Shown: in pieces, positions 1-11,935 of the stretch
Position numbering within the stretch: position 1 is the first letter of the stretch
How the letters are laid out: each line of letters begins with the position of its first letter
Assembly: GCA_020631735.1 (NCBI GenBank)
Contig: CM036225.1
Coordinates: forward strand, 68,622,662-68,686,661
Direction of reading: 5' to 3'
Source of the DNA: Saccharum officinarum
Lineage: Eukaryota > Streptophyta > Magnoliopsida > Poales > Poaceae
Length of the DNA: 64,000 nucleotides
Program-made: the position numbers and the translations under genes
The notes under the pieces: generated by a model
Told to the model about the DNA's origin: nothing
What the model saw: the letters and a program-made list of their open reading frames with translations, nothing else
Database searches by the model: none

Positions 1-1189
1 CATGTTTGTTTCTTATTTATGTGTATACCAAAATTAGGAAAAACTTTTAAATAATAACCATTTACCTTAGGATGTTACCTTTGTCATTGGAGCATGAAGC
101 AACCATATGATGAAGGGTAGATGACTCATGATGGTCCTTCTCTTTTTCTCAAAGTTTTCCTTGTTCGGCTATCCTTGCGTCTTGAGCTGTTCATGAGCTT
201 CTTGTTTCCTAGATTGCATCCTTTCTTTCTCATCCTTTTGTCATGCCATCTTTTTACTCTTCGATCTTTGAGACTTTGTTAGTTCTTCTACCTCACTCAT
301 TATTTTATGTCTGCAAAGGATTAGTGAACAACACATACCCAAAGGAAAATACAATTTTGAAGCACGGGTTGTTTGTCTAGAATTTTGTAATTTCATCTAT
401 GTTAATGAAAAGATAGTTTTAGAATTACTTTAGCATAGATTTTATTTATCACGTTCTATACAAGCATGGCTCAAGACAAAGGTAACTTGTAGCAGAAGAC
501 AAAGTGAATGAACATTGGTATTTACAATGCTCTTATCTGCCTTCTTTGTGCAAAGTTATTGGAGTTCATCATGTGCCTTGCTTCATCTCTGATTTGAATT
601 CATCTCGTGACTTATCCAAATTGAATTAATAGTTTCCTGTAGGGGTTAGTCTAACAAAATAGCCAGTATCTACTAAGGCAAATTTTAGTTCAATAACCAA
701 ACTAAACTCATGTCTAATTTGATTAAGGAAGACATTTTAACCTAAGCACTACGCTTAATTTAAAAGCCTTTGGAAATAAGATCATACACCTCTTGATTTA
801 AACTAAGTACCATGCTTACATTAAAAGATGTATAAAGGTATTTCAAACCTAAACATACTATAGCAAACAAAGGTAGTATGAAAGCATTATAGATATTTAT
901 TCAAACAGAAATGAAAGAGCATGATTGTTATTTAGCAATTTGAGCATGGCTTAAAGGTAGAGACAACCAAGACTAGCAACATGGCATAAGGGTTTTTTTT
1001 CAGAGAGGCACATCCCCCAAGCTTGAATTTTGCAAAGCAAAGTCAAGTTTGGATGGATATGATTCAATATTGAATGATGATTGGTTGGACATACCTTAAG
1101 TCATCATCGTTCATCCTTTTTGATTCAAACCTGAAATGGTTAGTAACAAAAATACCCAAAGGAATATTTTTGCAACTATATTTCTATGC
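1..1189. other. Unassigned AT-rich sequence, probably transposon interior
   Basis: No convincing coding frame is visible. The stretch abuts the LTR-like sequence starting near 1190 and may be the interior of the same old element. I could not align it to the solo LTR at 58778-60009, apart from a short ACCCAAAGGAA match near 1157. It is not an identified gene. Confidence 0.4.
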
Positions 1190-1543
1190 TCACTATGAAT
1201 ATTACTTTAACCTAAGGCCAATAGATTAAAGAACTTAAAAGAGACTCGCAAACCAGAAGAATAATATAAACACGTTGCTTACTTAAATCAGAAGTTGATT
1301 ACCAGAGAAATCTTAGAGGTAGGTTGACTTCAGCCCAGGTACAAGTCATAGAGAGAGCACCGACAGGTAGGCACCTCCTCCAAACTCTTCTCTTACTCTC
1401 CATCTCTCTATTTCTAAAGACTAGATCCTAATGATAACTAATCTTCTCTTGATAGCCAGCTCTGAGAGTATGATCCTTTCATGGGACACCTCTCAATTGA
1501 TCCTGACTAAGAGGATATGAATTAGGGTTTTAGGATGCCTTAG
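1190..1543 (-). mobile_element. Old LTR-type element, first of three fragments
   Basis: This segment resembles about 59200-59560 in the solo LTR near the right end of the window: shared GATTACCAGAGAAATCTTAG, the GGTACAAG..CATAGAGAGAGCAC stretch, and GACTAGATCCTA. It stops exactly where element 1 begins and resumes at 11756. Orientation is taken from the right end of the same element (25566), which on the minus strand reads like an LTR start (TGTTGACGGT). The family is not identified. Confidence 0.7.
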
Positions 1544-4500
1544 TGTCACACCCGGTTTCAAGGATAAAACCAGACATACACCATATGTGAAATAAAGAAG
1601 ACAAATCTCACATATAGCCACAGATAAGTGTAATATCAAAAGACAAATGCTTAATATACATAACACAATAGTATAAAATATACCTTAGAGAGCAACACAG
1701 CGGAAAGACAACTCCGAACACCGGGTGCAACCTTCACTCCAGGATCAAACTAACTGGTTGATCACAAGCCTAACAATTCCAGAATCTAACAGTCTGGTAC
1801 TCTTCCTGAGATGTGGGGAAATAGCAAGAGTGAGTCCATGTCGAACTCAACAAATATAACATGGGGTTCATGAGGCTCAAAAAGTTTGACACAGGTTTAC
1901 TGCGATAGCTTTTATTATGTCATCTTTTAGCAATTGAGTAGCAACAAGTTTACCATAAACCCAAATAACCTCATGATTCATGTAAACAAGAATAATGTAT
2001 AGCAAGAAACAATAATCATTAGTGAGCATCAATATCATCAGTATTATCATTATCATCAGTGTTCATCATTTATTCTGTAAGGGTCCAAGGCCACTCGTGA
2101 CCGTGAGCACGGCTGATATACCAGTTTTACACTCTGCAGAGGTTGTACACTTTCACTGTGAGTCGTGATTTACCCTTTCGCCCGAGGTAGCTAATCTCTT
2201 GACCCACTTCTAAGGAAGGTCGGCAGGGTTCACTATGAAGCCTTTCAAAGGTTCGTCTAACAAGTTAGGGCCATTAGATTCACTCGGCAAACAGATGTAG
2301 AGCCCCCCTTTCAAATGGCACAATAACGCGCAGCCTATACACATAAGGACAGAGGCCGCACTATACCCGATTCGTCAAGCCGTTCTTACGCCATGAAGGT
2401 TACCACTAACAAGCTAGAAAAGGTCCTCATACTTGATTAAAGCCAGAGCCATATAGCCCTCACAGTTGTACTGTAAGTCCCGGATGTTCGCTTACAGATA
2501 AGTCCTTAAGGAGAGAAACTAGAGCACCAAAAATACCCCATGCTCTAGCCCCCTTGAGCCATGTTTCTATAAAGCATCTTTTAAACGTTTATTGCATATA
2601 CCATTAGTCAAGTTACAGATCATGGTTATTTATCTTAAGCACTAGCATAATACTACCCAATGCAATGTCCCATAGGTGTCAAGGTACAAGATACAAAAGC
2701 TAGGATATCCTTAGTGGTAACAAGGTAGACACATGCACATGAATTAAGTATATTAAAGATGAATAGGAAACAAGGATGATCCCATGTTATACTTGCCTTA
2801 AACACCGATCCTTCGGTAAGCTTTAATCTTCAACGTTCTTCTTCTTCTTCTTGATAACCACGTATATCTCACCGACTGGACGAAATCATAAATCACCACA
2901 CAAGCATCCATATGCAGTCATACACGAAGCAAACAATAGAACTAAATTAGAACAATACACCAAACATATGAAACAATATGTGAAAAGATTTTAAAGAGGT
3001 TCTACGCATTGCTATGAACACACAGGCGCGAAAAACAACACTCTAATCGGTGCTACGGTGAAAGAAACGACTACCAAAAGATTTTGTTGTATAAAACGGA
3101 AAAATTATAGGTCTCATTTGTTTTAATTATATAATAACATATATAAGATATTTTATAGATACTATATATGGAATTAAGTCAAATTTAGATTCAAATTATA
3201 AAACTAAAGTAAAACAAATCATATTTTATTTACAAAACCCAGTTACATAATTATTAATCAAAATATGATTTAAACCATAAAATTTCAGAATTAGTAATAT
3301 GGCAAATACTGTCACTAACGCGTAGATCTCGTTGCTATGAATCTAACGCAACTCGAATGAGCTAAAACGGATCTAAAACGTAGAAGATATGATTTAAACA
3401 AGATCTACTTTATTAAAGTAATAGATTAAATCTCATATCGGAACTTAAAAATAGAAAACCTAACCAACAGTAGCACTAACAGTATAACAAGTTTGTAAAA
3501 CTCTTCTACACGTTACTACGATCACCTAGACATAAAGATCACGAAATTTGGATTTAAAACGTAAAATTTATGAATTTTCTAAGATTTCCTATAGATAAAT
3601 AATTACTTTAATCTAAACTCGAAAATAAATTATCTCAAACCTACTGTACAGTTCTATCATCATGTAGAGCTCGCAAATACGAATCTAACACAATTTGAAT
3701 GGATCAAATCGGAGTTAAAACGGATAATTTATGACTAAAACTAACTCAGTGGCAAAACTGTAAATATCAGAAAGCGTATTTTTCATTTACCGAAACGAAT
3801 TACGTTTTCATTTAATCAAAGCGTATTTTTGAATGAACTGAGATCAGACTGCGCTTTCAACAGATCAAAACGAACGCGGGATAATACGTTTTGGACTGCG
3901 GGTTTACAACTTAAATCTTACAGGGACTCTTTAGCAAGATTCACAGGCGAACCGGTATCGCGTAATATCAACCGTTAGATTTAAAACGGATGGTTCCGAT
4001 CGGATCAGGGAGAGAGCCGGCGGCGCTCCGGCCGGAATCGGCCGACGGTGACCTCCCGCGGTGGCGCCATGACTGGAAACCGCAAGACCTCGATTCCCGG
4101 CATCATTCAGCAAGAGGAGAGCACGGGGAGGAAGACCGAAGCATGGCGAACTCACCTAGAGTGAAATCTAGGGCACGGGATGGACGAAGACGGCTGAATG
4201 CTTGCGGTGGCAGCTATGGCGGCGGTGGTGCTCACGGTGGCGGCGCTAGGCGGTTGCGGCTGCTCCAAAAGGATGGGATGGGGGCGGTACGATGCAGGGG
4301 TCTCGTTTTTATAGCCCGAAGGCGTCGGTAAATAAGGAAGGGAGGGAGATTTGGCGGCGGATTCGGTCGATGGAGGAAGGAAAACGAGCTCGCGGTTGGA
4401 AAGAACCGGAGGAAGAAGAAAGGAAAGAAGAACGGTCACTGACAGGCGGGCCCAGCATGTCAGCGGCGGATCAGCGGCCGATGCGGGACGCAGGCGCGCG

Positions 4501-4904
4501 CGCTGACGGGCCGACAGGCCGCGACTTGGGCTCGGCCCAGGAGGAGGAGGCCGGCCGGGAGGGAGGGAAGAGCGGGCCGCGCGCTGGTGAGAAGGCAGGC
4601 CGCCGCTAGCAGGCCGAGACGAGCGCTGGGATGAAAACCGAAAGAAAATGATTTTCCTTTTCTTTTTCCTTTTCTAATTTTTCAAAGCCAATTTTCAAAA
4701 GATTTTCAAATCCAAATTTGAATTTGATCAAACCACTCATCTCAAAAATTTAAATGCAACAGCATGAGTGCACAAATATGTTTCTACTCTTATATTTGAT
4801 TTAAGTTAATAAAAATTATTATTACTCTAAACTTGCATGCTCGCAAAAATATAAAAATCATATTTTTCCTATTTTTCTTCTTTTCAAATTTTTAGGGTGT
4901 TACA
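1544..4904 (-). repeat. Element 1, 3' LTR (3361 bp)
   Basis: Near-identical direct repeat of 8395-11755. It is the downstream LTR because the polypurine tract lies beside it. It contains a GC-rich block (about 3990-4620) within AT-rich flanks and a CTTCTTCTTCTT microsatellite near 2837. A minus-strand TATA-like CTATAAAAA lies at 4306-4314, the counterpart of the 5' LTR promoter. Confidence 0.95.
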
Positions 4905-4919
4905 ATTCTACCCCCCTTA
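4905..4919 (-). other. Element 1 polypurine tract
   Basis: Read on the minus strand, a TTAAGGGGGGTAGAAT tract lies immediately before the TGTAACACCC start of the 3' LTR. That is the expected position of the plus-strand DNA primer. Confidence 0.9.
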
Positions 4920-5059
4920 AAATGAATCTCTTCCCGAGATTCGAAAGATGATGATAAAAGAGATAATGACACTTTGTCTTTATTTGATCCTCATTTTCCA
5001 AATTACTCTTTCGTGCAGAGTCATGAGATAATTTCTCAGATCCTAACTAACTAATCTGC

Positions 5060-5845
5060 CTAAGCATGAGCATCTCTCCTATTGAGCTCCTCCAAAGTTA
5101 TTTGTTCCTCTGCTATGACTTCAGTAAACTCATGGTCCACTTTGCTATCCTTGGTGTACCTATCTTCTAATTGATCATTCTCATCTCCCTCAGGTAAAAG
5201 TCGACCACCTTGATACTCAATTATTTTCCCTGACGGTGTTGTTAAGAGCATTATGCACCAAGTACCATGAATCACTCCTTTGTGTGCACAGAGCCATCCA
5301 TTACCAAGAACCACGCGAATTTTAAATGACTCCAACACAATGAGTGTTGCGGTGAAGTTTTCCTTGTTTATGACAAGACTGACATTCGGGCATATCTGAT
5401 CTGTCTGCATTTCTCCCACTGGGGTTTGAACTAGCAAAGGCCTCCTCATTGGACACTTCACCATCTTGCACGTCTCTACCATGTCGGCGGAAATGAAAGA
5501 ATGCGAAGCACTAGGGTCAAATAAAGCAAAAACTTGTACTGAGCTTACTTGAATATAGCCTCCCACTACTTTGGTAACTCCATGAATTTTATCCATATCC
5601 ACATTGCTCAGTCTTCCATTGACATAGTTTTGCTGCGTTTTGCTTCCTTGAACAGGCTTCTTATGGGCTTTCCTTTTTCGCTTTCGTTGTTGTGGATTCT
5701 GACTTAGTTCACTCCCAACTTGCTCTTCAACATTGTTGTTTTGATAGTGCTCGGCTTCATCATACCCATAACATCCTTCAATGGCAGAAACATCAAGCTT
5801 TTTCCACATATTAGTGCGAGACGTCATATAGGGCTCCTGAGTCAT
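5060..5845 (-). CDS. Element 1 second retropepsin-like ORF (261 aa, uninterrupted)
   Basis: The frame is open from an ATG (5845) to a stop at 5060. Residues 1-90 are polar, with a lysine/arginine-rich run (QQRKRKRKAHKK). The remainder matches the retropepsin-like aspartic protease of Ty3/gypsy elements: LFDPSASHSFIS near residues 108-119, a middle block with QICPNVSL, then VVLGNGWL in place of the usual LGMDWL. The catalytic D-[ST]-G-A is D-P-S-A here, and the aspartate of the second block is absent. It may therefore not be an active protease. It is clearly related to, but diverged from, the frame at 6934-8153 and lies downstream of it. No reverse transcriptase follows. It could be a gag-like or accessory protein that keeps a protease fold, or simply a remnant that has not yet acquired stops. 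Confidence 0.75.
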   Translation of the reverse strand: MTQEPYMTSRTNMWKKLDVSAIEGCYGYDEAEHYQNNNVEEQVGSELSQNPQQRKRKRKAHKKPVQGSKTQQNYVNGRLSNVDMDKIHGVTKVVGGYIQVSSVQVFALFDPSASHSFISADMVETCKMVKCPMRRPLLVQTPVGEMQTDQICPNVSLVINKENFTATLIVLESFKIRVVLGNGWLCAHKGVIHGTWCIMLLTTPSGKIIEYQGGRLLPEGDENDQLEDRYTKDSKVDHEFTEVIAEEQITLEELNRRDAHA

Positions 5846-6933
5846 GAGACACTACACTTCCTGTCATCAAGTGACCAACATCAGCAACACGAGCAAGTAT
5901 AGATGATCATAATCATGAACTATCCAAAGGGACAACTCTCGTCTCCATGGACCCAAAATTATCAACCTTGTTCACAGGACATTTTTTCTCAAGAGTGGCA
6001 ACTCAATCATGGAGACTAACCAATACTTCCAACTAAAGAGTTCAATCTTAATAATCCTTCTTTACATTGGCTACCCCCCTTAAAATAAGGGACACCAAAT
6101 AGGGTAGCTTGAACCCTTCTTCTAGATGAGCTACTTAGCATAAAGTGTTCTGACATCCCAATAATACTCTTGTGTATGGGTAAGAACAAGAAATCTGAAA
6201 TTTCTCACGAGCAGAAAATCAGCAGTGCAGTAAAACAGCTGTAACTCTCATTTTGTTAATCCAATGAAACTGTAGTTTATACCGATGGAAAACTTATAAA
6301 ATTCTCTGCAACTTTCTTATAGAACACACTTCCAGATTCTGTAGTTAACTTGGTCGAAAACAGCACATAACAGATTCTGTTCCAGGTTTCAGACAGCACA
6401 GTTGCATCGTCTTGTGATTTTTGTATCTCCCAATCCAAAATAGCTATGAGGGTGGTTCTTGCATTTAGAGAGAGATGTTGAAGTCCACTCTTGACAGAAT
6501 TTTCTCATGATTTTTGGTCTTTCAAGAACAGAGATATAAGTTGATAAAGACAGGCTGCTCCGAAAGACAAGATATAGAAAACAGGAGATAACCAAAACCC
6601 AGCTATTTATTTCATTAATCCTTATACCTTATACATATAAACTAAATGAAATCATGGTCAAAACCCACGAGATCATTCCACTCATTACAAAATTCCAACT
6701 CAAGCATAAACATAAGCACAAAGCAACTAAACACTTAAATGTTCATTAGCCACACATTAAGACGACTCAACTTGGCTACTAACGGTTTTATTACACAGGA
6801 CATAACTCCTATTCCTTAAATATGGTGTGATTGTAGCAGCTTCCAGAGTAGATAACGTCTCTTACATTCCTTATTGCTTTATATGGACATCTGAATCTCT
6901 GCATCTCTCTTTACCATTCTTATAACTCATACC
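5846..6933. other. Element 1 spacer between the two protease-like frames
   Basis: About 1.1 kb with no frame I can assign. The only short frame (6389-6595, minus) has no recognisable motif. The spacer may be a remnant of leader or untranslated sequence that came with the second protease-like frame. Confidence 0.5.
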
Positions 6934-8153
6934 TTAAGATGGGTCAACCTGGCATCCCTCAGGTATAGATTTAATACCCTCATACTTAATCCTTTCTCCT
7001 GAAAGTGTAGTTAGAAACACTGAACATTGGGCATACTTAATCACTCCTTTACAAGTAGATAACCAGTCTATTCCAAGAATAACATCAATGCCCATTAATT
7101 CCAAAACAATGAGGTTTACCTTAAAATTTACCCCCTTTATGTCCAGACTAACTTTTGGGCATATACGGTCTGCCTTTATTTCACCTCTTGGAGTTTTAAC
7201 CATAACTGTTTTCCCCTTGGAAGCATAAGTATGTTATGATCTTTTACATATTGTCTAGATATGAACGAATGTGAGGCACTGGGGTCAAACAAAACCTTGG
7301 CATTTCCTGAACTTACTGGAATTGATCCAAACACGACCTCCTTAGCTCCGGGAATGGTGGAAATATCCACATGTTTCAACCTTCCATGGATGTAATTTCT
7401 TTTTAATTTATTTCCCTGCACATGCTCCTTTTGGACATCCTGTCCTGGGTCTTGCTGTTGTTGATTCTTCTGTAGGCAAGATTTGACATAATGTCCTTCC
7501 TGCTGGCAATGATAATACTTTCTCTTAGCTGGATCTTTTGTGATGTCATACTCTACAGAACTGTTGTTTGGTATGCTGCTATCTTGCTGGCCATAAAAGT
7601 TCACCTTCGTCCCTTTGGCTTGTTTCCTAGCTTATTTGGCCTTTCGGGGTTGATACTCCTTATAGGTAATTGTCCACCCATCTATGCCTACTTCATGGGG
7701 AGTAGTTTTAGCGGGAGGGGCTTCTAACTCTTCAGGGTTTGGATTTGTTTGACAGGGGATCAGGGCTGCAGGTGACAATGTAGTATAACTCGCTTGCTCA
7801 TTGCTTTCCACTAGTGGTTCTAATGAGATTGCCTTTCTCTTCTTGTCCATGTTGTTCTCAAAATTTGGATCCACCTTGACTTTCCCCTTATTAGACTCAT
7901 TTCGAAGACAGGGAAAACCATAATGCTTACAGCAGTGACATTGTTCCTGCTCTCCAAATGTCTTACTGTCAACATCTTTATTGGATTTCATATTCTTCCA
8001 AGCTTCTGCTACTTGTACCTTCTCTGGCCCCTTGGATATGTTGGCTTGGCCTTGAGATAAGCATCGTTGAGAATTCCCATGTTGAGCCATTTCTTCTAGT
8101 AATTGGTTTTGCATCGCTAATGGTTTCTTGTCAAAAGTGAGCAAGAGCGACAC
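6934..8153 (-). pseudogene. Element 1 gag-protease remnant (one stop, one frameshift)
   Basis: Translation begins about 230 nt downstream of the primer site. The N-terminus (MQNQLLEEMAQHGNSQ) is gag-like for grass Ty3/gypsy elements, but I do not see the central Retrotrans_gag domain. An in-frame TAA at about 7632 splits it from a segment with a zinc-knuckle relic, YHCQQEGHYVKSC, in which the first cysteine of C-x2-C-x4-H-x4-C is missing. Next come LFDPSASHSFIS and, after a frameshift near 7176-7203, VILGIDWL and a C-terminal protease-like tail ending at 6934. The catalytic D-[ST]-G-A again reads D-P-S-A, as in the downstream frame. No polymerase domain follows. The frame is non-functional as read. 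Confidence 0.8.
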
Positions 8154-8379
8154 AATTCAGTCCTCTTAACCTCTAAAATCCACAGTCTTCTCGTCACGAG
8201 CCGTCTAATAGACAAGGAGAAAAGGTTCAAATAGAGACAAGGTTTTTATAACAGAACGGGGATAGAATTAAGCATAACTTTGAGAAAATAACAAAATTAA
8301 AGAGAAGCAAGAAATAGACAACAATGAGAACATGCTAAACGTCCAGTTCTAACTAGGCTTGCGTCCTACAGTCAGCATT

Positions 8380-8391
8380 GCTCTGATACCA
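8380..8391 (-). other. Element 1 primer binding site (initiator Met tRNA)
   Basis: The minus strand reads TGGTATCAGAGC, a 12/12 match to the usual plant retrotransposon site complementary to the 3' end of initiator methionine tRNA. It lies 3 nt inside the 5' LTR and fixes the element's orientation. Confidence 0.95.
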
Positions 8392-8394
8392 ATC

Positions 8395-11300
8395 TGTCAC
8401 ACCCGGTTTCAAGGACAAAACCAGACATACACCATATGTGAAATAAAGAAGACAAATCTCACATATAGCCACAGATAAGTGTAATATCAAAAGACAAATG
8501 CTTAATATACATAACACAATAGTATAAAATATACCTTAGAGAGCAACACAGCGGAAAGACAACTCCGAACACCGGGTGCAACCTTCACTCCAGGATCAAA
8601 CTAACTGGTTGATCACAAGCCTAACAATTCCAGAATCTAACAGTCTGGTACTCTTCCTGAGATGTGGGGAAATAGCAAGAGTGAGTCCATGTCGAACTCA
8701 ACAAATATAACATGGGGTTCATGAGGCTCAAAAAGTTTGACACAGGTTTACTGGGATAGCTTTTATTATGTCATCTTTTAGCAATTGAGTAGCAACAAGT
8801 TTACCATAAACCCAAATAACCTCATGATTCATGTAAACAAGAATAATGTATAGCAAGAAACAATAATCATTAGTGAGCATCAGTATCATCAGTATTATCA
8901 TTATCATCAGTGTTCATCATTTATTCTGTAAGGGTCCAAGGCCACTCGTGACCGTGAGCACGGCTGATATACCAGTTTTACACTCTGCAGAGGTTGTACA
9001 CTTTCACTGTGAGTCGTGATTTACCCTTTCGCCCGAGGTAGCTAATCTCTTGACCCACTTCCAAGGAAGGTCGGCAGGGTTCACTATGAAGCCTTTCAAA
9101 GGTTCGTCTAACAAGTTAGGGCCATTAGATTCACTCGGCAAACAGATGTAGAGCCCCCCTTCCAAATGGCACAATAACGCGCAGCCTATACACATAAGGA
9201 CAGAGGCCGCACTATACCCGATTCGTCAAGCCGTTCTTACGCCATGAAGGTTACCACTAACAAGCTAGAAAAGGTCCTCATACTTGACTAAAGCCAGAGC
9301 CATATAGCCCTCACAGTTGTACTGTAAGTCTCGGATGTTCGCTTACAGATAAGTCCTTAAGGAGAGAAACTAGAGCACCAAAAATACCCCATGCTCTAGC
9401 CCCCTTGAGCCATGTTTCTATAAAGCATCTTTTAAATGTTTATTGCATATACCATTAGTCAAGTTACAGATCATGGTTATTTATCTTAAGCACTAGCATA
9501 ATACTACCCAATGCAATGTCCCATAGGTGTCAAGGTACAAGATACAAAAGCTAGGATATCCTTAGTGGTAACAAGGTAGACACATGCACATGAATTAAGT
9601 ATATTAAAGATGAATAGGAAACAAGGATGATCCCATGTTATACTTGCCTTAAACACCGATCCTTCGGTAAGCTTTAATCTTCAACGTTCTTCTTCTTCTT
9701 CTTGATAACCACGTATATCTCACCGACTGGACGAAATCATAAATCACCACACAAGCATCCATATGCAGTCATACACGAAGCAAACAATAGAACTAAATTA
9801 GAACAATACACCAAACATATGAAACAATATGTGAAAAGATTTTAAAGAGGTTCTACGCATTGCTATGAACACACAGGCGCGAAAAACAACACTCTAATCG
9901 GTGCTACGGTGAAAGAAACGACTACCAAAAGATTTTGTTGTATAAAACGGAAAAATTATAGGTCTCATTTGTTTTAATTATATAATAACATATATAAGAT
10001 ATTTTATAGATACTATATATGGAATTAAGTCAAATTTAGATTCAAATTATAAAACTAAAGTAAAACAAATCATATTTTATTTACAAAACCCAGTTACATA
10101 ATTATTAATCAAGATATGATTTAAACCATAAAATTTCAGAATTAGTAATATGGCAAATACTGTCACTAACGCGTAGATCTCGTTGCTATGAATCTAACGC
10201 AACTCGAATGAGCTAAAACGGATCTAAAACGTAGAAGATATGATTTAAACAAGATCTACTTTATTAAAGTAATAGATTAAATCTCATATCGGAACTTAAA
10301 AATAGAAAACCTAACCAACAGTAGCACTAACAGTATAACAAGTTTGTAAAACTCTTCTACACGTTACTACGATCACCTAGACATAAAGATCACGAAATTT
10401 GGATTTAAAACGTAAAATTTATGAATTTTCTAAGATTTCCTATAGATAAATAATTACTTTAATCTAAACTCGAAAATAAATTATCTCAAACCTACTGTAC
10501 AGTTCTATCATCATGTAGAGCTCGCAAATACGAATCTAACACAATTTGAATGGATCAAATCGGAGTTAAAACGGATAATTTATGACTAAAACTAACTCAG
10601 TGGCAAAACTGTAAATATCAGAAAGCGTATTTTTCATTTACCGAAACGAATTACGTTTTCATTTAATCAAAGCGTATTTTTGAATGAACTGAGATCAGAC
10701 TGCGCTTTCAACAGATCAAAACGAACGCGGGATAATACGTTTTGGACTGCGGGTTTACAACTTAAATCTTACAGGGACTCTTTAGCAAGATTCACAGGCG
10801 AACCGGTATCGCGTAATATCAACCGTTAGATTTAAAACGGATGGTTCCGATCGGATCAGGGAGAGAGCCGGCGGCGCTCCGGCCGAAATCGGCTGACGGT
10901 GACCTCCCGCGGTGGCGCCATGACTGGAAACCGCAAGACCTCGATTCCCGGCATCATTCAGCAAGAGGAGAGCACGGGGAGGAAGACCGAAGCATGGCGA
11001 ACTCACCTAGAGTGAAATCTAGGGCACGGGATGGACGAAGACGGCTGAATGCTTGCGGTGGCGGCTATGGCGGCGGTGGTGCTCACGGTGGCGGCGCTAG
11101 ACGGTTGTGGCTGCTCCAAAAGGATGGGATGGGGGCGGTACGATGCAGGGGTCTCGTTTTTATAGCCCGAAGGCGTCGGTAAATAAGGAAGGGAGGGAGA
11201 TTTGGCGGCGGATTCGGTCGGTGGAGGAAGGAAAACGAGCTCGCGGTTGGAAAGAACCGGAGGAAGAAGAAAGGAAAGAAGAACGGTCACTGACAGGCGG

Positions 11301-11755
11301 GCCCAGCATGTCAGCGGCGGATCAGCGGCCGATGCGGGACGCAGGCGCGCGCGCTGACGGGCCGACAGGCCGCGACTTGGGCTCGGCCCAGGAGGAGGAG
11401 GCCGGCCGGGAGGGAGGGAAGAGCGGGCCACGCGCTGGTGAGAAGGCAGGCTGCCGCTAGCAGGCCGAGACGAGCGCTGGGCTGAAAACCGAAAGAAAAT
11501 GATTTTCCTTTTCTTTTTCCTTTTCTAATTTTTCAAAGCCAATTTTCAAAAGATTTTCAAATCCAAATTTGAATTTGATCAAACCACTCATCTCAAAAAT
11601 TTAAATGCAACAGCATGAGTGCACAAATATGTTTCTACTCTTATATTTGATTTAAGTTAATAAAAATTATTATTACTCTAAACTTGCATGCTCACAAAAA
11701 TATAAAAATCATATTTTTCCTATTTTTCTTCTTTTCAAATTTTTAGGGTGTTACA
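8395..11755 (-). repeat. Element 1, 5' LTR (3361 bp)
   Basis: Same length as 1544-4904, with about 20 substitutions seen by eye, mostly transitions, and no indels. It is the upstream LTR because the primer binding site lies beside it. A GC-rich block spans about 10840-11460. Open frames inside it (10782-11460, both strands) recur in the other LTR and look like composition effects, not genes. Confidence 0.95.
11157..11165 (-). promoter_or_regulatory. Probable TATA box of element 1
   Basis: The minus strand reads CTATAAAAA within the GC-rich part of the 5' LTR, about 590 nt from its sense start. It is conserved in the other LTR (4306-4314). Transcription would start roughly 30 nt further along the minus strand. 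Inferred from sequence and position only. Confidence 0.5.
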
Positions 11756-11935
11756 CTTAGAGAGGGGGGTACAGGGTTGTATATATAGGCTGAAGCTTGC
11801 AACGTGAGGCATAGATCAAACCGACTTAAGGAACAACATAGATGCAACCTAGGAGGCGGTGGAGAACCGACATTGCGACGGGGGTTGACATGTGGACCCC
11901 TAGAGGTTGGGCAACCTACAGGTAGGGTTGGCCGG
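11756..11935 (-). mobile_element. Old LTR-type element, second fragment
   Basis: Continues the sequence interrupted at 1543. It matches about 59560-59725 of the solo LTR: GGGGGGTACA, ATCAAACCGACTT, then GGTGGAGAACCGACAT and GGGCAACCT. It stops where element 2 begins and resumes at 25286. Confidence 0.75.

Larger units (their letters stand above)
1544..11755 (-). mobile_element. Element 1: young LTR retrotransposon without pol, Ty3/gypsy-like gag-protease remnants
   Basis: Two 3361-bp direct repeats (1544-4904 and 8395-11755) bound a 3490-bp interior. The 5-bp target duplication CTTAG is exact at 1539-1543 and 11756-11760. A 12/12 primer binding site beside the right LTR and a polypurine tract beside the left LTR put the element on the minus strand. 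The LTRs begin TGTAACACCC and end TGTGACA in the sense direction. The interior encodes a broken gag-protease and a second, intact protease-like frame. No reverse transcriptase, RNase H or integrase motif is visible, so it is presumably mobilised in trans. By eye the LTRs differ at about 20 of 3361 sites with no length difference, so insertion was recent. The Ty3/gypsy assignment rests on the protease and zinc-knuckle style. Confidence 0.95.

Noticed and set aside
3990..4609. Open frames in the GC-rich part of element 1's LTR (also 10782-11460)
   Set aside because: Overlapping frames on both strands, repeated in both LTRs, low complexity and without motifs. The block is better read as LTR regulatory sequence.
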